A stretch of DNA of 64,000 nt from Laetiporus sulphureus 93-53 (GCF_001632365.1 NW_024468538.1:109746-173745), one strand, 5' to 3'. Shown: positions 11,397 through 24,387, counted from the stretch's first letter. Made by a program: numbers and translations. The notes: generated from the sequence alone by a model not told the origin.

Positions 11397-12334
11397 GATC
11401 CGATTCTTTGCGGTGGATGCGTGGATGGCAGGGCAGGCTGGGTGCGATGCTGGTACATAGGCTGCGGGGTACGGGTAACAAACCTACTAATTAGTTGAGT
11501 TTTGGCTTCTCATTGTAGCGCTATCTCATAGAGGACTAGCTGTGGTGACAGTTAGATAGAGACATCCCAATCATAGGCTATTCTAGTGGAACTTCATCCG
11601 CAAAACGCCTCTTCGCGATGCGCGAGGTGGTCAACGGTTGTGTAATTCTGCGAATACAGGCAGGTACGTCAAGGGCGATGGAGAACGTTCAATCTGAGAA
11701 GTAGCCTCGCGCAAGATGCTCCTCCAGCTCCTCGAATCCTGAGTAAGCCGCACTCACTAGAGATGATCTCTTGCGACTGGGCGAGTGGACTGTCACGATA
11801 CGAGAATTCTTCCGATATTCAGTTTGGATGTGAGGCCTTGACGATTGATAGATAGTACGTTTTCTATCGTCGCATGTTTCCATAACTGCGGCTGATCTTC
11901 TCGTAAATCATCTCTTCATCTCAATACATGCTTCAAGACTGCGCGATGCCTGCCTTGCTATATCCCTTGGCTTCGCTCGCTTCAAAGAAGAAGATATATT
12001 GTAGTCTGCCTGTCCAGGTTGGGATCAGCTCGTCATGTGACCGCGGCTGGGATTCGACGTCGACGCGTCTCGCCACCAGGTGTTGGTACGCGTTCTTCCA
12101 TTCACTACACGTCTCGACTTGTCTGTCAAGGCAGATTTCTCTTTTATGAGACTTTCTCCACAAGGCTGTAAGGTAAAATCTTGGAGACGTGCGCGGCGGT
12201 CCCCATGACGATCGCTCTTGGGCCACAATCCAGTGGGCCCTGCTGATATAAGCGCAGTGTTTTGTTCTTTCCCCAACGCCACTCACCACAACGCTACCAT
12301 CTAGTCGCCACATTCTCCCTGACGCTCAGATAAT
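11397..12334. other. intergenic, nothing assigned
   Basis: Between two plus-strand genes. A 64-codon minus-strand frame (11883-11689) with an acidic end is not recognised. The rest is probably the 3' UTR of the dehydrogenase and the promoter of the kinase. Confidence 0.45.
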
Positions 12335-14565
12335 ATGCCGCGCAGCTGTTTTGGTGGAAAACACACGGGAAGATTGTCTAGTTTCATAAACGACGAAGGC
12401 TCCGATCCCGCAGGAGACGACGACCCTGGGCGGTTATTAGAAGCACTTCGGGAGAAGTTCAATGTGTTCCAAGGTACAATCGAAGAGTACATGGAGATCT
12501 TTGTTCCAAGTATGGTGTCATCACTTCGAGGGAACTCAAGGAAGATCTTCAGAAGGGGGATGTCGAATGAAGAGATTGTAGGTGGCGTCTATGCAACGCA
12601 GTCAAACTGGCTAAATCATCTTGCAGGTCCATGCACTAGATGCCATCGTAGCCGGATTTCCTCTGGAAAGGCGCCCCGAGTTTGTCAATGAAAGCGATCG
12701 GATTATACCACTGGTCATTGCCGGTCAAGAGATGCATGTGGATGGAAACCAAAAGAATGCCGGGATTGCCATGCTATTTCCTGGCAGAAGCAAAATTTCA
12801 ACCCCCGTTCCACAGTGGCAAGATATATGCCTGATGCTGCAATATAAGTCCTCGCCTTCCGATGACCCAATTTCGCAAATTCGAAGCTCTGGTCAAGTGG
12901 AGGAAGGCTGCTTCATACAACTCTTCCAAGCTGCCCAGAACATGCTTGCGGCAAATCGATCTCTCTTTGTGTTCGTTATAGGGTTATACGGCAGCATGGC
13001 AAAAATATTCCGCTTCGACCACAGTGCCGTGGTGGCGTCTCCTTCATTTAGCTATTTAGCACGCCCGAACATGCTGCGAGAATTTCTGTGGCGATTCGTC
13101 AATCCTGCCGCTGGCGGTACAGTCGTTGGCTCTGACCCATCTATCACCATCCCGACATCTGATGACTTGCAATGGGCGACAAGCATCCTGCGTGACCGGG
13201 AGCTGCCCGTCGAAGTCCTCGGTTCCAGTCGCTGGTACACCGTAGAACCTCCCACCCGCGGCGTTACTCCGCGCCAATTTCTCGCATTCAGGCCTATCGA
13301 TGTGCATACCGCACTGTTCTCACGAGCGACAATGGTTTGGGAAGTGTTAGGACGAGGAGAGGAGAGCGGACAGACGTATGTCCTCAAGGACGCTTGGCGG
13401 GCCGTGTGGAGTAACGTAGAGACGGGATTCTACGAACGCATTCGCAGAAGCTTGGCCACAGGCGAGGAGCTCTTCGGTATCGCTGACATGATCTGCGGCA
13501 CGGACCTTGGAGGGCTTGAGATATCCCGAGCGATGCGGGATCCTGCAACCCCATCAGTCAAGCTGGAAGCGTCAGAAGTCGACCTTAGAAATGCTACCGA
13601 AAAGAGCTCCCGCCATACAAGGGCAGCTAAAAGACGACATGCTGAACGCCCCAGTGTGATGAATGCGAACGCTCCATGCCATCGGACAATTTCATCATTC
13701 GGCAATCTTGGAAGGCACCCTAAAGACGATCGAACACATATGCGGCTCGTCTTCAGGCCATTAGGACGGCCGCTCGAAGACTTTAAGGACACAAAGGAAC
13801 TTGCGCAAGTTTTGCGCGATGCGATCATTGGTACTTTGGTCCCATATCACTGGAGCCACAGCTAATAGGTTCGCACGCAGGGCACCGACAAGTCTACAAA
13901 GCCGGTATCCTTCATCGCGATGTCAGCATTGACAATATCATGATCGCCAATGGACAGCCATATAAGGGCTTCATCACGGATTTCGACATGAGTGCGTTTT
14001 GTACTGGTATCGAGCGCGGAGGGAAAACCGTAAGTTTTGAATCGCCATGAGAAGATACGCGCTGCTAAATCGTATGTAGGGCACCTGGTGCTTCCTCGCA
14101 ATCCCACTGCTCGAGGACTCACGGGATGTGCGCCAGGACGTCACTCATGATCTCGAAGCCTTCTTCTGGGTGTTGACGTGCATGGTCATTCGCTACGTTG
14201 ATCATGATGATCCCCAAGGCCGAGCAGTCTGGTCCTGGCTCTTTGGCGATGACATAGACGATGTGACATGTGCACTTCGGAAAAGGGCCTGGCTGAAGAA
14301 ACCGTTGACTATTTCCAGCAACCAGCCGCTCACAACTCTACTACGCGATTTTGCGAGTCTGTGTCTCGATAACTTGCAAAACAGGGGCGGGCGGCCCCTC
14401 ACGCATGGTGCTGTTCTGTCTGCGTTTGATAACGCGCTAGCCGAGGATGGCTGGCCAGAAGAGGACAAGAGGAATCGTTTGAAAAGAGGTCGTCTTGACA
14501 GTTCAGAAGAAGCCTGCGATGGGAGCAGCAAACGACGAAGACTCAGTGGCTCGTTTTCGCAATAA
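12335..14565 (+). CDS. FunK1-type protein kinase
   Basis: Member of the fungal-specific kinase family FunK1, hugely expanded in agaricomycetes and of unknown substrate. Four exons (12335-12577, 12627-13830, 13881-14029, 14080-14565) total 2082 nt and encode 693 aa. The first ~230 residues are the usual FunK1 N-terminal extension. The kinase domain has the catalytic-loop sequence LHRDVSIDNIMI and, in place of DFG, ITDFDMS; DFD is usual for this family. GTWCFLAIPLL follows as the activation-segment end, and then DVTHDLEAFFWVLTCMV, the typical FunK1 alpha-F region. The tail is basic with KRGRLDSS and SKRRRLSG, a possible nuclear signal. Normal length for the family and no disabling lesion seen. 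The start at 12335 gives a phase-0 first intron. Confidence 0.85.
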
Positions 14566-14973
14566 CAGTACAAGCTCCCTCAATAGTCTCCCTTGTCACC
14601 ACACGAACCGTGTCGCATGATCGCCATGTCGTGCATGCAGCACCACTCTCTTCATAGATACCGGTGGTAAATCATATCACTTGTTATTCATCGGGACCAG
14701 TACATACAACCTGTGCTACCATGCTACAACTACGAGAGACGGAGAAGACAGACTACATGGCTGGTACGAATTAGTATCAAGAACACTGTAGATATGTGAG
14801 CATGTTCATAGTGGGCGACAGCATTGCACAAATATCAATACAACAAAGATATAGGACAACATCGGTCCCATATCCAGCAAAATAGGAATAAAAGGGCCTT
14901 TTAGTCGATCGTGAAGGATTGTGAGGTCATTGGGCTTCGTTGAGATCCTCGTGAACTCCATATGTGAAGTGGC
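14566..14973. other. intergenic between convergent genes
   Basis: Convergent 3' ends of the kinase and the WASP-like gene, AT-rich towards the middle. No gene seen. Confidence 0.5.
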
Positions 14974-16056
14974 TCATGCTATCGCTACCGGTTTCCTATG
15001 TGGCGATTTACGCTTCCGAGGCGGTTCATCCGCTGTGTTTCACTGTGGTCAGCATCATGCAAACAAGTCAAATAAATTGCAGAACGGCTCACCGTTCTCA
15101 TTCTTCGACTTTGAGGCACTGAATGCGTTGAAAGAGCCTTCGACGAAGCCTTTGAGGCCCTCAACGGCCCTGGCACTGGCCCGTGGACTCGGAGTGCTCG
15201 GAGTGCTCGGGATACTCGGCAACTGCTTGAAGTCACCATGCAGCTCTTCGAGCATCACTATCCAGCCTGGCTCGAGATTCTCAGACGCTTCGACACGACC
15301 CGTGTCGGTATAGCCAATGTGCGACACGTGCTTGAACGACTTTGCATTCGGGGAGGAGATCATCGACTTGCTAATGCGAGGAGAGGCAGGAAGAGGTGGC
15401 GTCGCGGGAAGGGGCGACTCGGGTGGTGTTGGCAGTCTGCTCGATGGCGAGGGAGACCTATTGATCCTGCCTGGGGGAGACACTATATGTAGAGAGGGTT
15501 CAGTATGATGCGCCACACCAGACACTTCACATACACTGACCTGTGCAGGACACGTTGCTCGTGACCTTTTTGTAGAACTTCTCGCCATCGGTATCGTCGT
15601 CGAAGCGCAGGCCGAACATCCTGGTCTGCGACGTGATCAGCTCAACATTCTGCAGCGTGACTGATGAGTGTGGCTTACCTTGCCAGCGAAGATGTGGAAG
15701 AACGGCTTGTCCAGACTGTACTTGAAGTCGGTTGGGATGTCGTGCATCCAGACGGTGTGCCCATTCGCAGCCGGATCGACTATCTTCAGCCAGTAGTTGT
15801 ACTCAAAACATGCTGCGGGCCCCCTGCCAAGCAGCTTGCTAGCATGTATGGAGAGTGGATCGCGACCGAAGATGATCGTGCCCCGCAAGCCCGTGTATGT
15901 CCATGCATCGTGGCGTCCGTCGAAGGGCGCTTGGTAGAGTCTCCCACTTGCACGCGCGAGCTCTACGACGTTAGTCGGTAGTGGAGGGAGGATGTGGCGC
16001 TTGTCGTCAAGAGGAAGCGAAGGCGAGGAATAGCTGGAACTCGGTGTGCGAGACAT
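14974..16056 (-). CDS. WH1 (EVH1) and CRIB domain protein, WASP-like
   Basis: Four exons (16056-15679, 15625-15541, 15482-15093, 15032-14974) encode 303 aa. Residues ~25-150 match a WH1/EVH1 domain of the WASP type: ASGRLYQAPFDGRHDAWTYT and GLRGTIIFGRD, then YNYWLKIVD, FFHIFAGKTRMFGLRF and DGEKFYKKV. A Pro/Ser-rich linker follows. At about 196-211 lies a clear CRIB motif for Rho-family GTPases, ISSPNAKSFKHVSHIG. After a second Ser/Pro stretch the protein ends in a basic patch RKRKSPHRKP. The actin-nucleating VCA module of Las17/WASP (WH2, central, acidic) is absent from the reading. The likely role is in Cdc42/Rac signalling to cortical actin without direct Arp2/3 activation; that is inference. 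If the last intron is retained, the stop falls about 40 bp into it and the basic tail is replaced by about 14 other residues. Start at 16056 is chosen because upstream codons look non-coding. Confidence 0.8.
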
Positions 16057-19000
16057 GCTAGGATCTGTTTTAAGGGTTGCTGGTGTACAGGACAGGACCA
16101 GGAAGGGAGAAGGCGTTGGACGAGGTGTGGATGGTGCTCGCGACGCTGTACGTATATATAGACGCACAGATCTTTGGCCCGAGCTGCCTCGGGGCACTGA
16201 ACGACGCAGCGTGGCCAACGCGTGTCCGTGAGTCAAGATCGGTCACGGTCTGAGTGGCGGGCTAGTATGCCACAAATCAGACACATTGCAACTCGTAGAG
16301 TCTGTCACGAGTCATCTGCGGCCATCGCAGGCAGGAGCGTACGTGGAATGCGACCCTGTAAGTCGTGCCGGTGGTTGCCAAGAGCCAGGCAGGCAAAATT
16401 TGCTGTTCCAAGAATTCTCTTCAGAAGCTTTGCTCCGTGAATGTCGTCGGCAAAAGAATGGATACACGAGACCTCATCGCTTGCGAGGCGGTGATATGTG
16501 GAGGCTGTGACTTGGATCATCGGTCTCGAATATGTCAATGGACTCAAGAAGAAGCTGGTCGCGCGAATTGATCCATCCAGACAGCTCAGGTGAAGGGACT
16601 CGCTTGCTCGTCCGCGCTGCGGCAGTCGTGACGTACAAATTGTGGGTATCGCGGTGTTAAGGGCGATGGCCTAGGCCATAGCTGCTTTAGGGCGCGAAAG
16701 GAAACATTTGAGGTTAGACAATGCAACTGACCGAGCCGATGCACCACGATCTCCTCATCGAATCATCCTACGCAGGTTATAGATCCGCGAGTTTTGGGAA
16801 AGATATGACCGGAGCGCCTTCTGCTGACAACACGATCATTTAATTCGCCATTGAGATCCCAAGTGATTATCGGCATCCCCCGGCCACGTAAGACATCTCG
16901 ACCGGACTACGTACATTTAGCCTTCGGGAGGCATCCTGGAACTAGGGTTGCTCAGTATGTAGCAAGAGACGCAAGGAACGCGTATTAGGATGGAACACAA
17001 GAACCCCGTTCTCTATCACCTCGTGATGCCAGCATGGGCAGCGATCAAAAATCCAGATATGTGGAACCTCCGAGTAGCGTACCTATGTTCCGTCCTCCCA
17101 GGGGCAGACGTGATGCACATGTAGGTCGGAAGATTGTTATCGATGGCTGCCTGTACATATCGCGTGCACGCGAAGAAGCCGTTGTATCTGATGCAGATAT
17201 CCACCACAGAAGCCGAGGATCCCTCCAATTGAGGTAGCCACATTACGGGACGGAGAGGTACTCTTACCACGCGTCGGTTCCTCACCATGATTCCTCTCAG
17301 AATCTGAGTGGAAGGAACTGTCGAGTTGAGTGCACGTTGACCGAACTGATCATTGCGCCTTGGATGTAAATGGTCACAGACATGTTTCAGCAGCGACGGT
17401 ACGTGGGAAGACAGCGCCTCGTGCGCCCTGGGAAAGGCTCACACGCCACTCCCGATGGCTTGCTCGTACGTTTGTTCTGATAATGTAGAACCAGCTACTC
17501 TGCTCTATGATATCGGCCAAAATGCAGCTGTGTGCAGGCTGCATGCTTGCGGTTCGGTCACGTTTATGAAAGCTGGAACACTCACTTGTCAAGTCATCGA
17601 GCACGGATCACAGCAAGATGTCTTCTGCCACTGGTCAGCATCTTTAATCCCAGTACGTCCGTCGTATTACGACACGAAGCCGTGCATCGCCTATCCGAAG
17701 CACGGACATTTCATTCCCGACTCCAAGGAGGCTGCGCTGGCCAAAAGCGTAGCATGCCGCCAATAGATTGCCTTGGCCTGGGCAGTCTCGACGACCTCTA
17801 TGATTAAGAACAAACTGCTGTCCTGATAGGCTGGGTCTGCACCTGCGTACGTAAATATTGCAGCATCTATCACCGAAGAGCGGCCTGAGCTTTTCCCAGA
17901 CATACCATTGATAAGGGCTGCATTCATACTCACGAGATGACGTGCGTGCATGAAACCAACCCGGCGGTACAATGCAACGTAGCTTCAGTTGCTACGAATT
18001 TCCGACCGTAATTTTCAGCGCTACCGGATGGGATTACGCACGGTGCGAAAGGTGAGCTCTCTTCGCTGCACTCAGCTCGCTACACGCGGTCGCGAATCAT
18101 GTTATCAGCGAATCGGCTCGCCCGATGCTGTTCAGTGCTCATTTGCAAGCAACCTATCATGAGGCCTCCAGTTTCCCGGGGCTATGCAATCGCGTTCGTA
18201 GAGAAGAACGGCATGATATGCCGCATCCCTTTGTTGTATCATGAACAATGATAGGCTGAGAGGAATAAGTTCGCGCATTTCTGCGTCCAGAAATACCTGC
18301 GACGATCATTATTGGCTCAACCGTAGTTTGCCGCTCAATATTTCACACTACACGTTATCTGTGGCAAGATATCGAGTCTTTTACCTCATACCATCGTTCA
18401 GTTCAATACGGATGGGCTGAAGTTTTCGATGATGGCCCTCGCTTAACGAGTGCATGCCCGTCGCACTGACCATTTATTTGAGAAGCCGAGAATACTGTTT
18501 GATGTCCGTGATCTCCGCGAGTGACAGGCTGTTGTTCCGCTAGATAACCGCGGGCGGTCTAGATACTGCGTCACTTCACTTTTCGGTGTTCGCACGACGC
18601 GCTTTTGTTCATTGTCAACGATCTCACGGTTATGCAAGGTCATCTCTTCACCTCAGAGTTGCCGCCGTGCGTTCTTCACCTTCCATCAACCGACCTAGTC
18701 CGAATGCGGTGCCCTCCGGCGCATCCTCGACTGTTGCTTTCTCCGGGAAGGTATGTGCACAGCTTCGTGTGCAGAAGTGTCCTGGACAAGGCGCAACGCA
18801 TGCCATCTCTGCCCACCTGGTGAGCAAGCCGAATAATCGTGTCATCGTGACCTGTTCCATTCGGGTACGTGTCGGTGCCGTGCGACTAAACCTCGCGTCA
18901 CACCACTGCCATGAGCGTTTCTATTGTCCGTGAGGTCCTCTTCCGTGTAGCACTCTTGTGAATGTAGATACCTAGGATATTTTGACCGAGGGCGGAAGCC

Positions 19001-20181
19001 GGCAAACGTCAGCCGCAGGAGGAAGGGTTGCATAGGCGCTAACACATGGTGGCGGCAATCATGATGCTCTCTCCGTAGCCCAAATAATCAGGAAAAAGCT
19101 GGCCTTTCTGGTCTGCGTCTGCTCCGGCTGGTCCTGCGACACCCAGAGCTTTGCGGAACATAGCCATCGTCACAGCCTGAAGCATCGCGCATAAGCCTGG
19201 CTGCATACACATGGCGAACTCACAGCCCTCGCAAGTTCATATCCTCGTCTTTCATGGGAAGAAATTTATCTTCCATACGAACTTCAGGAGAAAGCACTTG
19301 CACTTGCACGTCCATACGGGCGCCGCCCAACATCCTTGTCATTTGATCACTCCTAAAGGAAGATGATCAACAGAGGGGAACTTAATGAAAATGAAAGGAT
19401 CTCCTGACATGCTGTATAGGTAGAACAGGCGTGCCTTCAAATACAATTCATTGTCGCATTGGCAATTCGATATTCAAATGTCATAGCTGCATAGCTCGCA
19501 TCCTACATAGTCCTTGAGGCTTAGTCGTGCATTCAAGATCCTGGTTGTGCTCATTAATTTGATTCAATTGAATGGCTCCCCTACCCCGTTTTCAATTGGT
19601 CAACTCGCGCTGCGACGCTTTGCAGACCCAAGTACATAGAAGTTAGATCTGTGCAGGACGATTGCCAGCGATTGCACTCAACTGGTGACCGGTATTAGGA
19701 ATTGACTCGATCGCTCCATAATCGACGTGGGGAACAAGATCGAATGCACGATTGGTCTGTTCATATGTCAGGATACGGAAACAATGTAGTACTACACCGA
19801 AACAATGAAGTAGAAGGCCGCCTGCAGGATACCTGTTCCGCCAGGAGATCACAGCTGAAGGCTTCCCACCTATCGATGGAAAATCCCACTGGACTCAGGA
19901 TGTTCGCCTGCACAGTGTCATGCCACTAGCTGCTGAAGAAATCAACCATCAGTCCAGTGTGCAATGAGTTGAGCTGCTAAAATGGCCATTAATGCGACGG
20001 AATGCTACCCTGCAGATGCGTCTATGGATTAGCGGCCTTATGGCACTACGGCGGACGACACTGTTCATGACTGCCAGTGGTTGATCGCCCTGCCGTTTTT
20101 GATTGAACCGAAAAACATCATAGCCATGCTCGAACTCGCCTAATAGCTGCAATTCTCGACGCTTAACATACAGTTGCACTC
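16057..20181. other. 4.1-kb gene-poor region
   Basis: The longest stretch without a recognised gene. Only short, mutually overlapping frames are present, apart from a protein-like minus-strand segment near 19040-19340 listed separately. No terminal repeats, reverse transcriptase or transposase motifs were recognised. It could hold a decayed gene or element too degraded to read by eye. Confidence 0.4.
19039..19342 (-). CDS. protein-like fragment, unidentified
   Basis: On the minus strand an ATG at 19342 opens a frame reading MTRMLGGARMDVQVQVL and continuing with LSPEVRMEDKFLPMKDED before a stop. A second frame then reads AMFRKALGVAGPAGADADQ, followed by GQLFPDYLGYGES, and stops at 19039. The two pieces look like coding sequence broken by a very short intron or a frameshift. 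I cannot name the family. Could be the end of a gene or a relic; low confidence. Confidence 0.22.
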
Positions 20182-22484
20182 TTAATCATAGAATTCGCTG
20201 TCCCAGCCACCATCGTCAAACCCTCCGTCATCCTCGGAGTAAGAATTCGGGGACGAATACACGCTTGCGCCATCCGTGTCGTCTCTATAGCCCACGTCGC
20301 CGTCGTCTGACCACTCGATTGCCGACTCGTCTTGATGATGATCATCGTAGACATAGACATCATCACCAGCCGGCCGACGCCAGTGGAAGCTTCCGCGCGA
20401 AGTGGAACCATCATCGCCGTACAAGTTCCTAACGATTTCAGAGGAGATTTAGAACTACCATTCACGGCATCATTCAATTGCATAAGACTAACCGTTCACG
20501 AGCCGCGACCTCGGCTGCTAATCCGCTAAATGACACAAGAGGATCAGGCGACATTCATGTAGGAAGAAACCGCGCTTACATACTATCGTCTCCAGAATAA
20601 TCTTCCTCTTCCTCTTCGTCATCCGAGAGGATGCGTGGATGATGCCGCAGGCGTGCGCAGATGCCCCCAACAATCGAGTCGTTCTCATCCTCGTCATCGT
20701 CTTCGTCCTCGGAAGAGACGACTACAGGACCCACAGCCCGGCCTCGCATGCTTCTCGGCAAAGGTCCGACAGCAGACTCGTCGTCGCTGTCGTCAGCGTC
20801 ACCGGCATCATCTACATCGGGCAGCGGAGGGATCCACTGTACAGACGCTGACCGCCTCGCGCCCTCATCATCTCCGTCGTCGATAAAGCTGCTCTCGTAC
20901 GCATCTTCATCTTCGCCCACATGCCCGTCCTCGGAGTCTATCTCGCGGATCCGATCTTCTTCATCGTCTTCCTCATCGTCCTCAGTGTCGTTCCCATGCT
21001 CACCCATGCCCAAAGCATTCCACAACACGTCAGCGAACGGGTGCATTCCGAGGTAGTCCTCGTCAGAACTACTATAATCGTCCACGTCGCCCTCCGCTTC
21101 GTCCATACCGACACGCCAGGGCTCCTCCTCATAATCCGATTCTTCGAAGGGAGCAGGTCCCTGCCCGGGATACTCCCGCCCGCACTCCGAGCAGACTCCA
21201 TCCCAGATCTCGTGCAAGCAATCCACGCACCGGTACACCCCACCGTCCTCGTCATCGTAGATTCCCAGCACCTGATGAAGCACCGCCGGGGGCGGTGGGT
21301 CCGGGAAGAACAGCGGGTGGTTGCCCCCATGCACACGCGGAGGTGCGGGCGGCTTGCGGAAAATCCCTTCCCAGGGATCCACATTTGCGTTTGATGCGTC
21401 GTCAGCAGGCGCCGGTGGGTTCAAGGGAGGGTCAGAGAGCCCGCTTTTGAAGAGGGCGCTCACCATCTCCTTGACTGCCCATACCTCGACCGGACGCTCA
21501 ATGATGAGGGCGCGACAATGAGGACAGGTCTTCCTACGACGGAGTGGAGAAGGCACTTCCTCGGGAGGAGCGTTCGGGGGAGCTGCTTTGAACCAGGCAA
21601 CAAGACATGAGTGACATGCAACATGCCCGCACGGAGCAAGCGCATAAGGCCGATGCATCGGATCCAGGCATATTTGACAGATTAGAGACTGTTGCAATAC
21701 AGAGAGCAGGGTTGTGTGTTTATTGAGGATCTGTGATGAGATCGTGAGACAGACAAGTCAATGATATTCGTGGTGAATGACGAACCTCTTCATGTGCGGC
21801 GAGTTGCGTGGTCAGGATAACAACCTCGGAGGCATCAGACGATGCTGCAGGCTGCCCAATTTTCGACTCTGGCTCGGGGAGAGCCTTTCCTTTTCCCTTG
21901 TCGAGGATGGGTGGCATCTGGCAGTGCGCAGGCAAGGGTCAGAGGGTCAGCGGCATGCGACTGGGCCATGGCAATGATAATAGAAAGACGGCTATAACAA
22001 CACTCACCATAGGTGTGGCTTCTGATGGTAGTAGATTTCCGGTCCTAGCCATTACTGAAGAAGGCCCAGCAGACGACTGTCGCGAGCGACTTGTGCTTCC
22101 GCATGGTCTTTCAATAATGACTGGCAGCTTTTGCAGTAGATCTCGAGTCTCCTCTGCCATGATGCCGACCGATGTGGGTATGTTAGAGCTGGGTTGTTCT
22201 TGCTGTGGTATGTGGGGTGGTGCTTGCGAGCGGCCAGCGCTTTCGTCGCCTGGAGGTGGCTGTGTGATGGAGACCTTCCTGTGCTTTCGTTTCTTCGACC
22301 GTTTCTTCTTCTTTTCTTTCTCGCGTGCTTCGAGCTTCTCCTGAGGAACGCCCATCGCGCGTTTCGCGTCTCGGCACGCGTCCTCTCTGTCACTGGTATC
22401 TTCCGAATCTGAACGAGGCCTTTTGTTGTACACGTTCAAGCGAGAGCTTTGCTCTGCGGCAAGGGCCCGAGAGGGAGAAGACAT
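20182..22484 (-). CDS. RING-finger protein with acidic C-terminus, putative E3 ubiquitin ligase
   Basis: Four exons (22484-22008, 21917-21786, 21730-20580, 20428-20182) sum to 2007 nt, 668 aa. The N-terminus is charged, with a lysine/arginine run KEKKKKRSKKRKHRK (nuclear-signal-like). A C3HC4 RING occupies about residues 221-275: CQIC, then CGHVACHSC and, after a long proline-containing spacer, CPHC. A second Cys4 cluster (CVDC ... CSEC) lies near residue 370-390. The C-terminal ~250 residues are extremely acidic, with DDEEDDEEDRIREIDSEDG and similar runs. RING plus basic head plus second zinc site plus acidic tail suggests a nuclear E3 ligase acting on basic, possibly chromatin, proteins; resemblance to Psh1 or CHFR-like ligases is only in architecture. 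The last intron is 151 bp, with donor GTAAGC. Divergent to the transporter gene starting at 22699; the 214 bp between them are probably a shared promoter. Confidence 0.8.
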
Positions 22485-22698
22485 GACAGTAAAGAGGACG
22501 GTGGCCTTTCAAGCTGAAGGCTCAACTCACTACTAATCGACATTGCACGTGACTTGAGAATCGGTTTCCAAAAAGGGACTCCCGCGGCAAGGCGGATGGT
22601 CTATCTCGCAGCTTCACGCCTGTTCCGACAACTCCTCTGCTGGATGCGCAGTGTTTTTGAACCTCGTCTGTCTTTTCTGTATATCTGACGCTTTCGCC

Positions 22699-24387
22699 AT
22701 GCGTCCACAGCCTCATCTTCACATCCGCAGCGATTTGAACATTCGACCGCATTATGATAGCCCAGGATACGATGCGATCAAGAGTCCTCAGCTCGGAGAT
22801 CCGCTTTCCGCTTTCTATGCGCACGAATTAAGTGGTCTGCGGTGGCAAGCGCTGCGTATTCAGCTCTCGGAGGACGACCGGACAGTTGCCGGGGATGGGT
22901 TACTACTGCACCGCGACGGCCTCTCTCCGCTGCTGGTCCCGAGCAACGACGCTCAAGTTGATGCTGGACAGTGGGCACAATTCCCGCCACAGACCACCCA
23001 TTCGGTCTCCTCCCCACGGCAGCGGTCTGGCTTTCCGCGTAACACTGCTACGGGTATAGCCGAGTCGATCCCTCCCTCACCCGTCCTCTCAGATTCCGGT
23101 CTGGCGTCCCCGTCCCTCCCTGTCCTCTCTCCGCAAGCATCGGAGCGCTCGAAGCCCGCCACGGCGCGCAAGCGCAAGCGGACACGCTTCCCACTGCCTG
23201 CTTGGCTGCATTCCCAGGTGTCCTGGATCGCGTTGTACTTTACGTTCAACCTCGGGCTTACGCTATACAACAAGCTGGTACTCGTGCGCTTCCCGTTCCC
23301 GTATACGCTTACGGCACTGCATGCGTTGTGTGGAACGCTCGGCGGCTGGGCACTACGTCACCAGGGAACGTACGTTCCTGCGCGGTTGACATCACGGCAG
23401 CATGGCGTCCTAGCAGCGTTCAGCGTGCTATATGCGGTGAATATCGCCGTGAGCAATGCCTCGTTACAATTGGTCACTATACCGGTGGGTCGTCGCAGGA
23501 TTGCGTTGTCAAATTAAACTTGACATGCTATGCAGTTTCACCAAGTCGTCCGTGCTGCGACTCCCATATTCACGACTGCACTATCCATGCTATTGTTCGG
23601 AACACATTTCAGCAGGCTGAAGATCATGACGTTATTGCCCGTAATGGCAGGCGTAGCACTAGCGTAAGTAGAGTCATGCAAGTGTTTGGCGAGTGCGCTC
23701 ACATTGTGTGCAGTACATATGGCGATTACTATTTCACGATTTGGGGTCTCCTTCTGACACTACTGGGTACATTCCTTGCTGCACTCAAGACAATCTACAC
23801 CAACGTTCTCCAATCTGCACCACCACTCACTTCCTCATCTAATACAAGGCGCACTCCTACCACGTCCATGCGAGGTGCCTTGCTTGTCCCGCCGCGCCTT
23901 GCGCTGCATCCGCTCGACCTCCTCACGCGCACTTCTCCTCTTGCATGTGCGCTCTGCTTGGTGTATGCCTACTTTTCGGGCGAGCTCGGGCGCGTTCGGC
24001 ACTCTTTTGCGGAAGAGGGTGTCGCGGGCTGGGCACGATTGCTCGTGCTCCTAGGGAACGGCACCATCGCGTTCGGTCTGAACGTCGTCAGCCTCAGCGC
24101 GAACAAGCGGATTGGGGCCCTCAATATGACTGTCGCAGGTGTGTCCACGTTATTTCTCAGCTTGGTACGATCTGATGGCTTCCCATACAGCGAACGTGAA
24201 GCAGGCCCTCACGATTCTCTGCGCGGTTTCTCTCTTCCAGCTGACGATCACACCACTGAACGCGCTCGGCATCTGCGTCACGCTCGCGGGCGGGGCGTGG
24301 TACGCATGGGTCGAGTATCTCGCCAAAATGGAGAAGAAACACGGACAGCGGAACCGAGTTTTGCCCCGTGGCATCTCGGTCGCCTAG
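22699..24387 (+). CDS. triose-phosphate translocator (TPT) family transporter, Sly41-like
   Basis: Drug/metabolite-transporter superfamily protein of the nucleotide-sugar/triose-phosphate type. Four exons: first to 23484 (ends VTIP), then FHQVVRAATPIFTTALS to the splice in ALA, then TYGDYYFTIWGLLLTLLG to NMTVA, and finally ANVKQALTILC to the stop at 24387. After a ~165-residue hydrophilic Ser/Pro-rich N-terminal extension with a basic KRKRTRF motif come about ten membrane segments. Family landmarks are FTFNLGLTLYNKLVL, the KTIYTNVLQ stretch and the final LTITPLNALGICVTLAGG. The long N-terminus and domain resemble fungal Sly41, an ER/Golgi protein, but the substrate is unknown. An in-frame ATG at 22651 would add 16 residues; 22699 is preferred because the extra residues are hydrophobic and atypical. 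Confidence 0.82.

Noticed and set aside
20635..21394. Long plus-strand frames opposite the RING gene, including Ser-rich and Arg-rich ones
   Set aside because: They are the antisense reading of the acidic-tail codons (GAT/GAA runs read as Ser/Leu/Arg) and carry no independent evidence.
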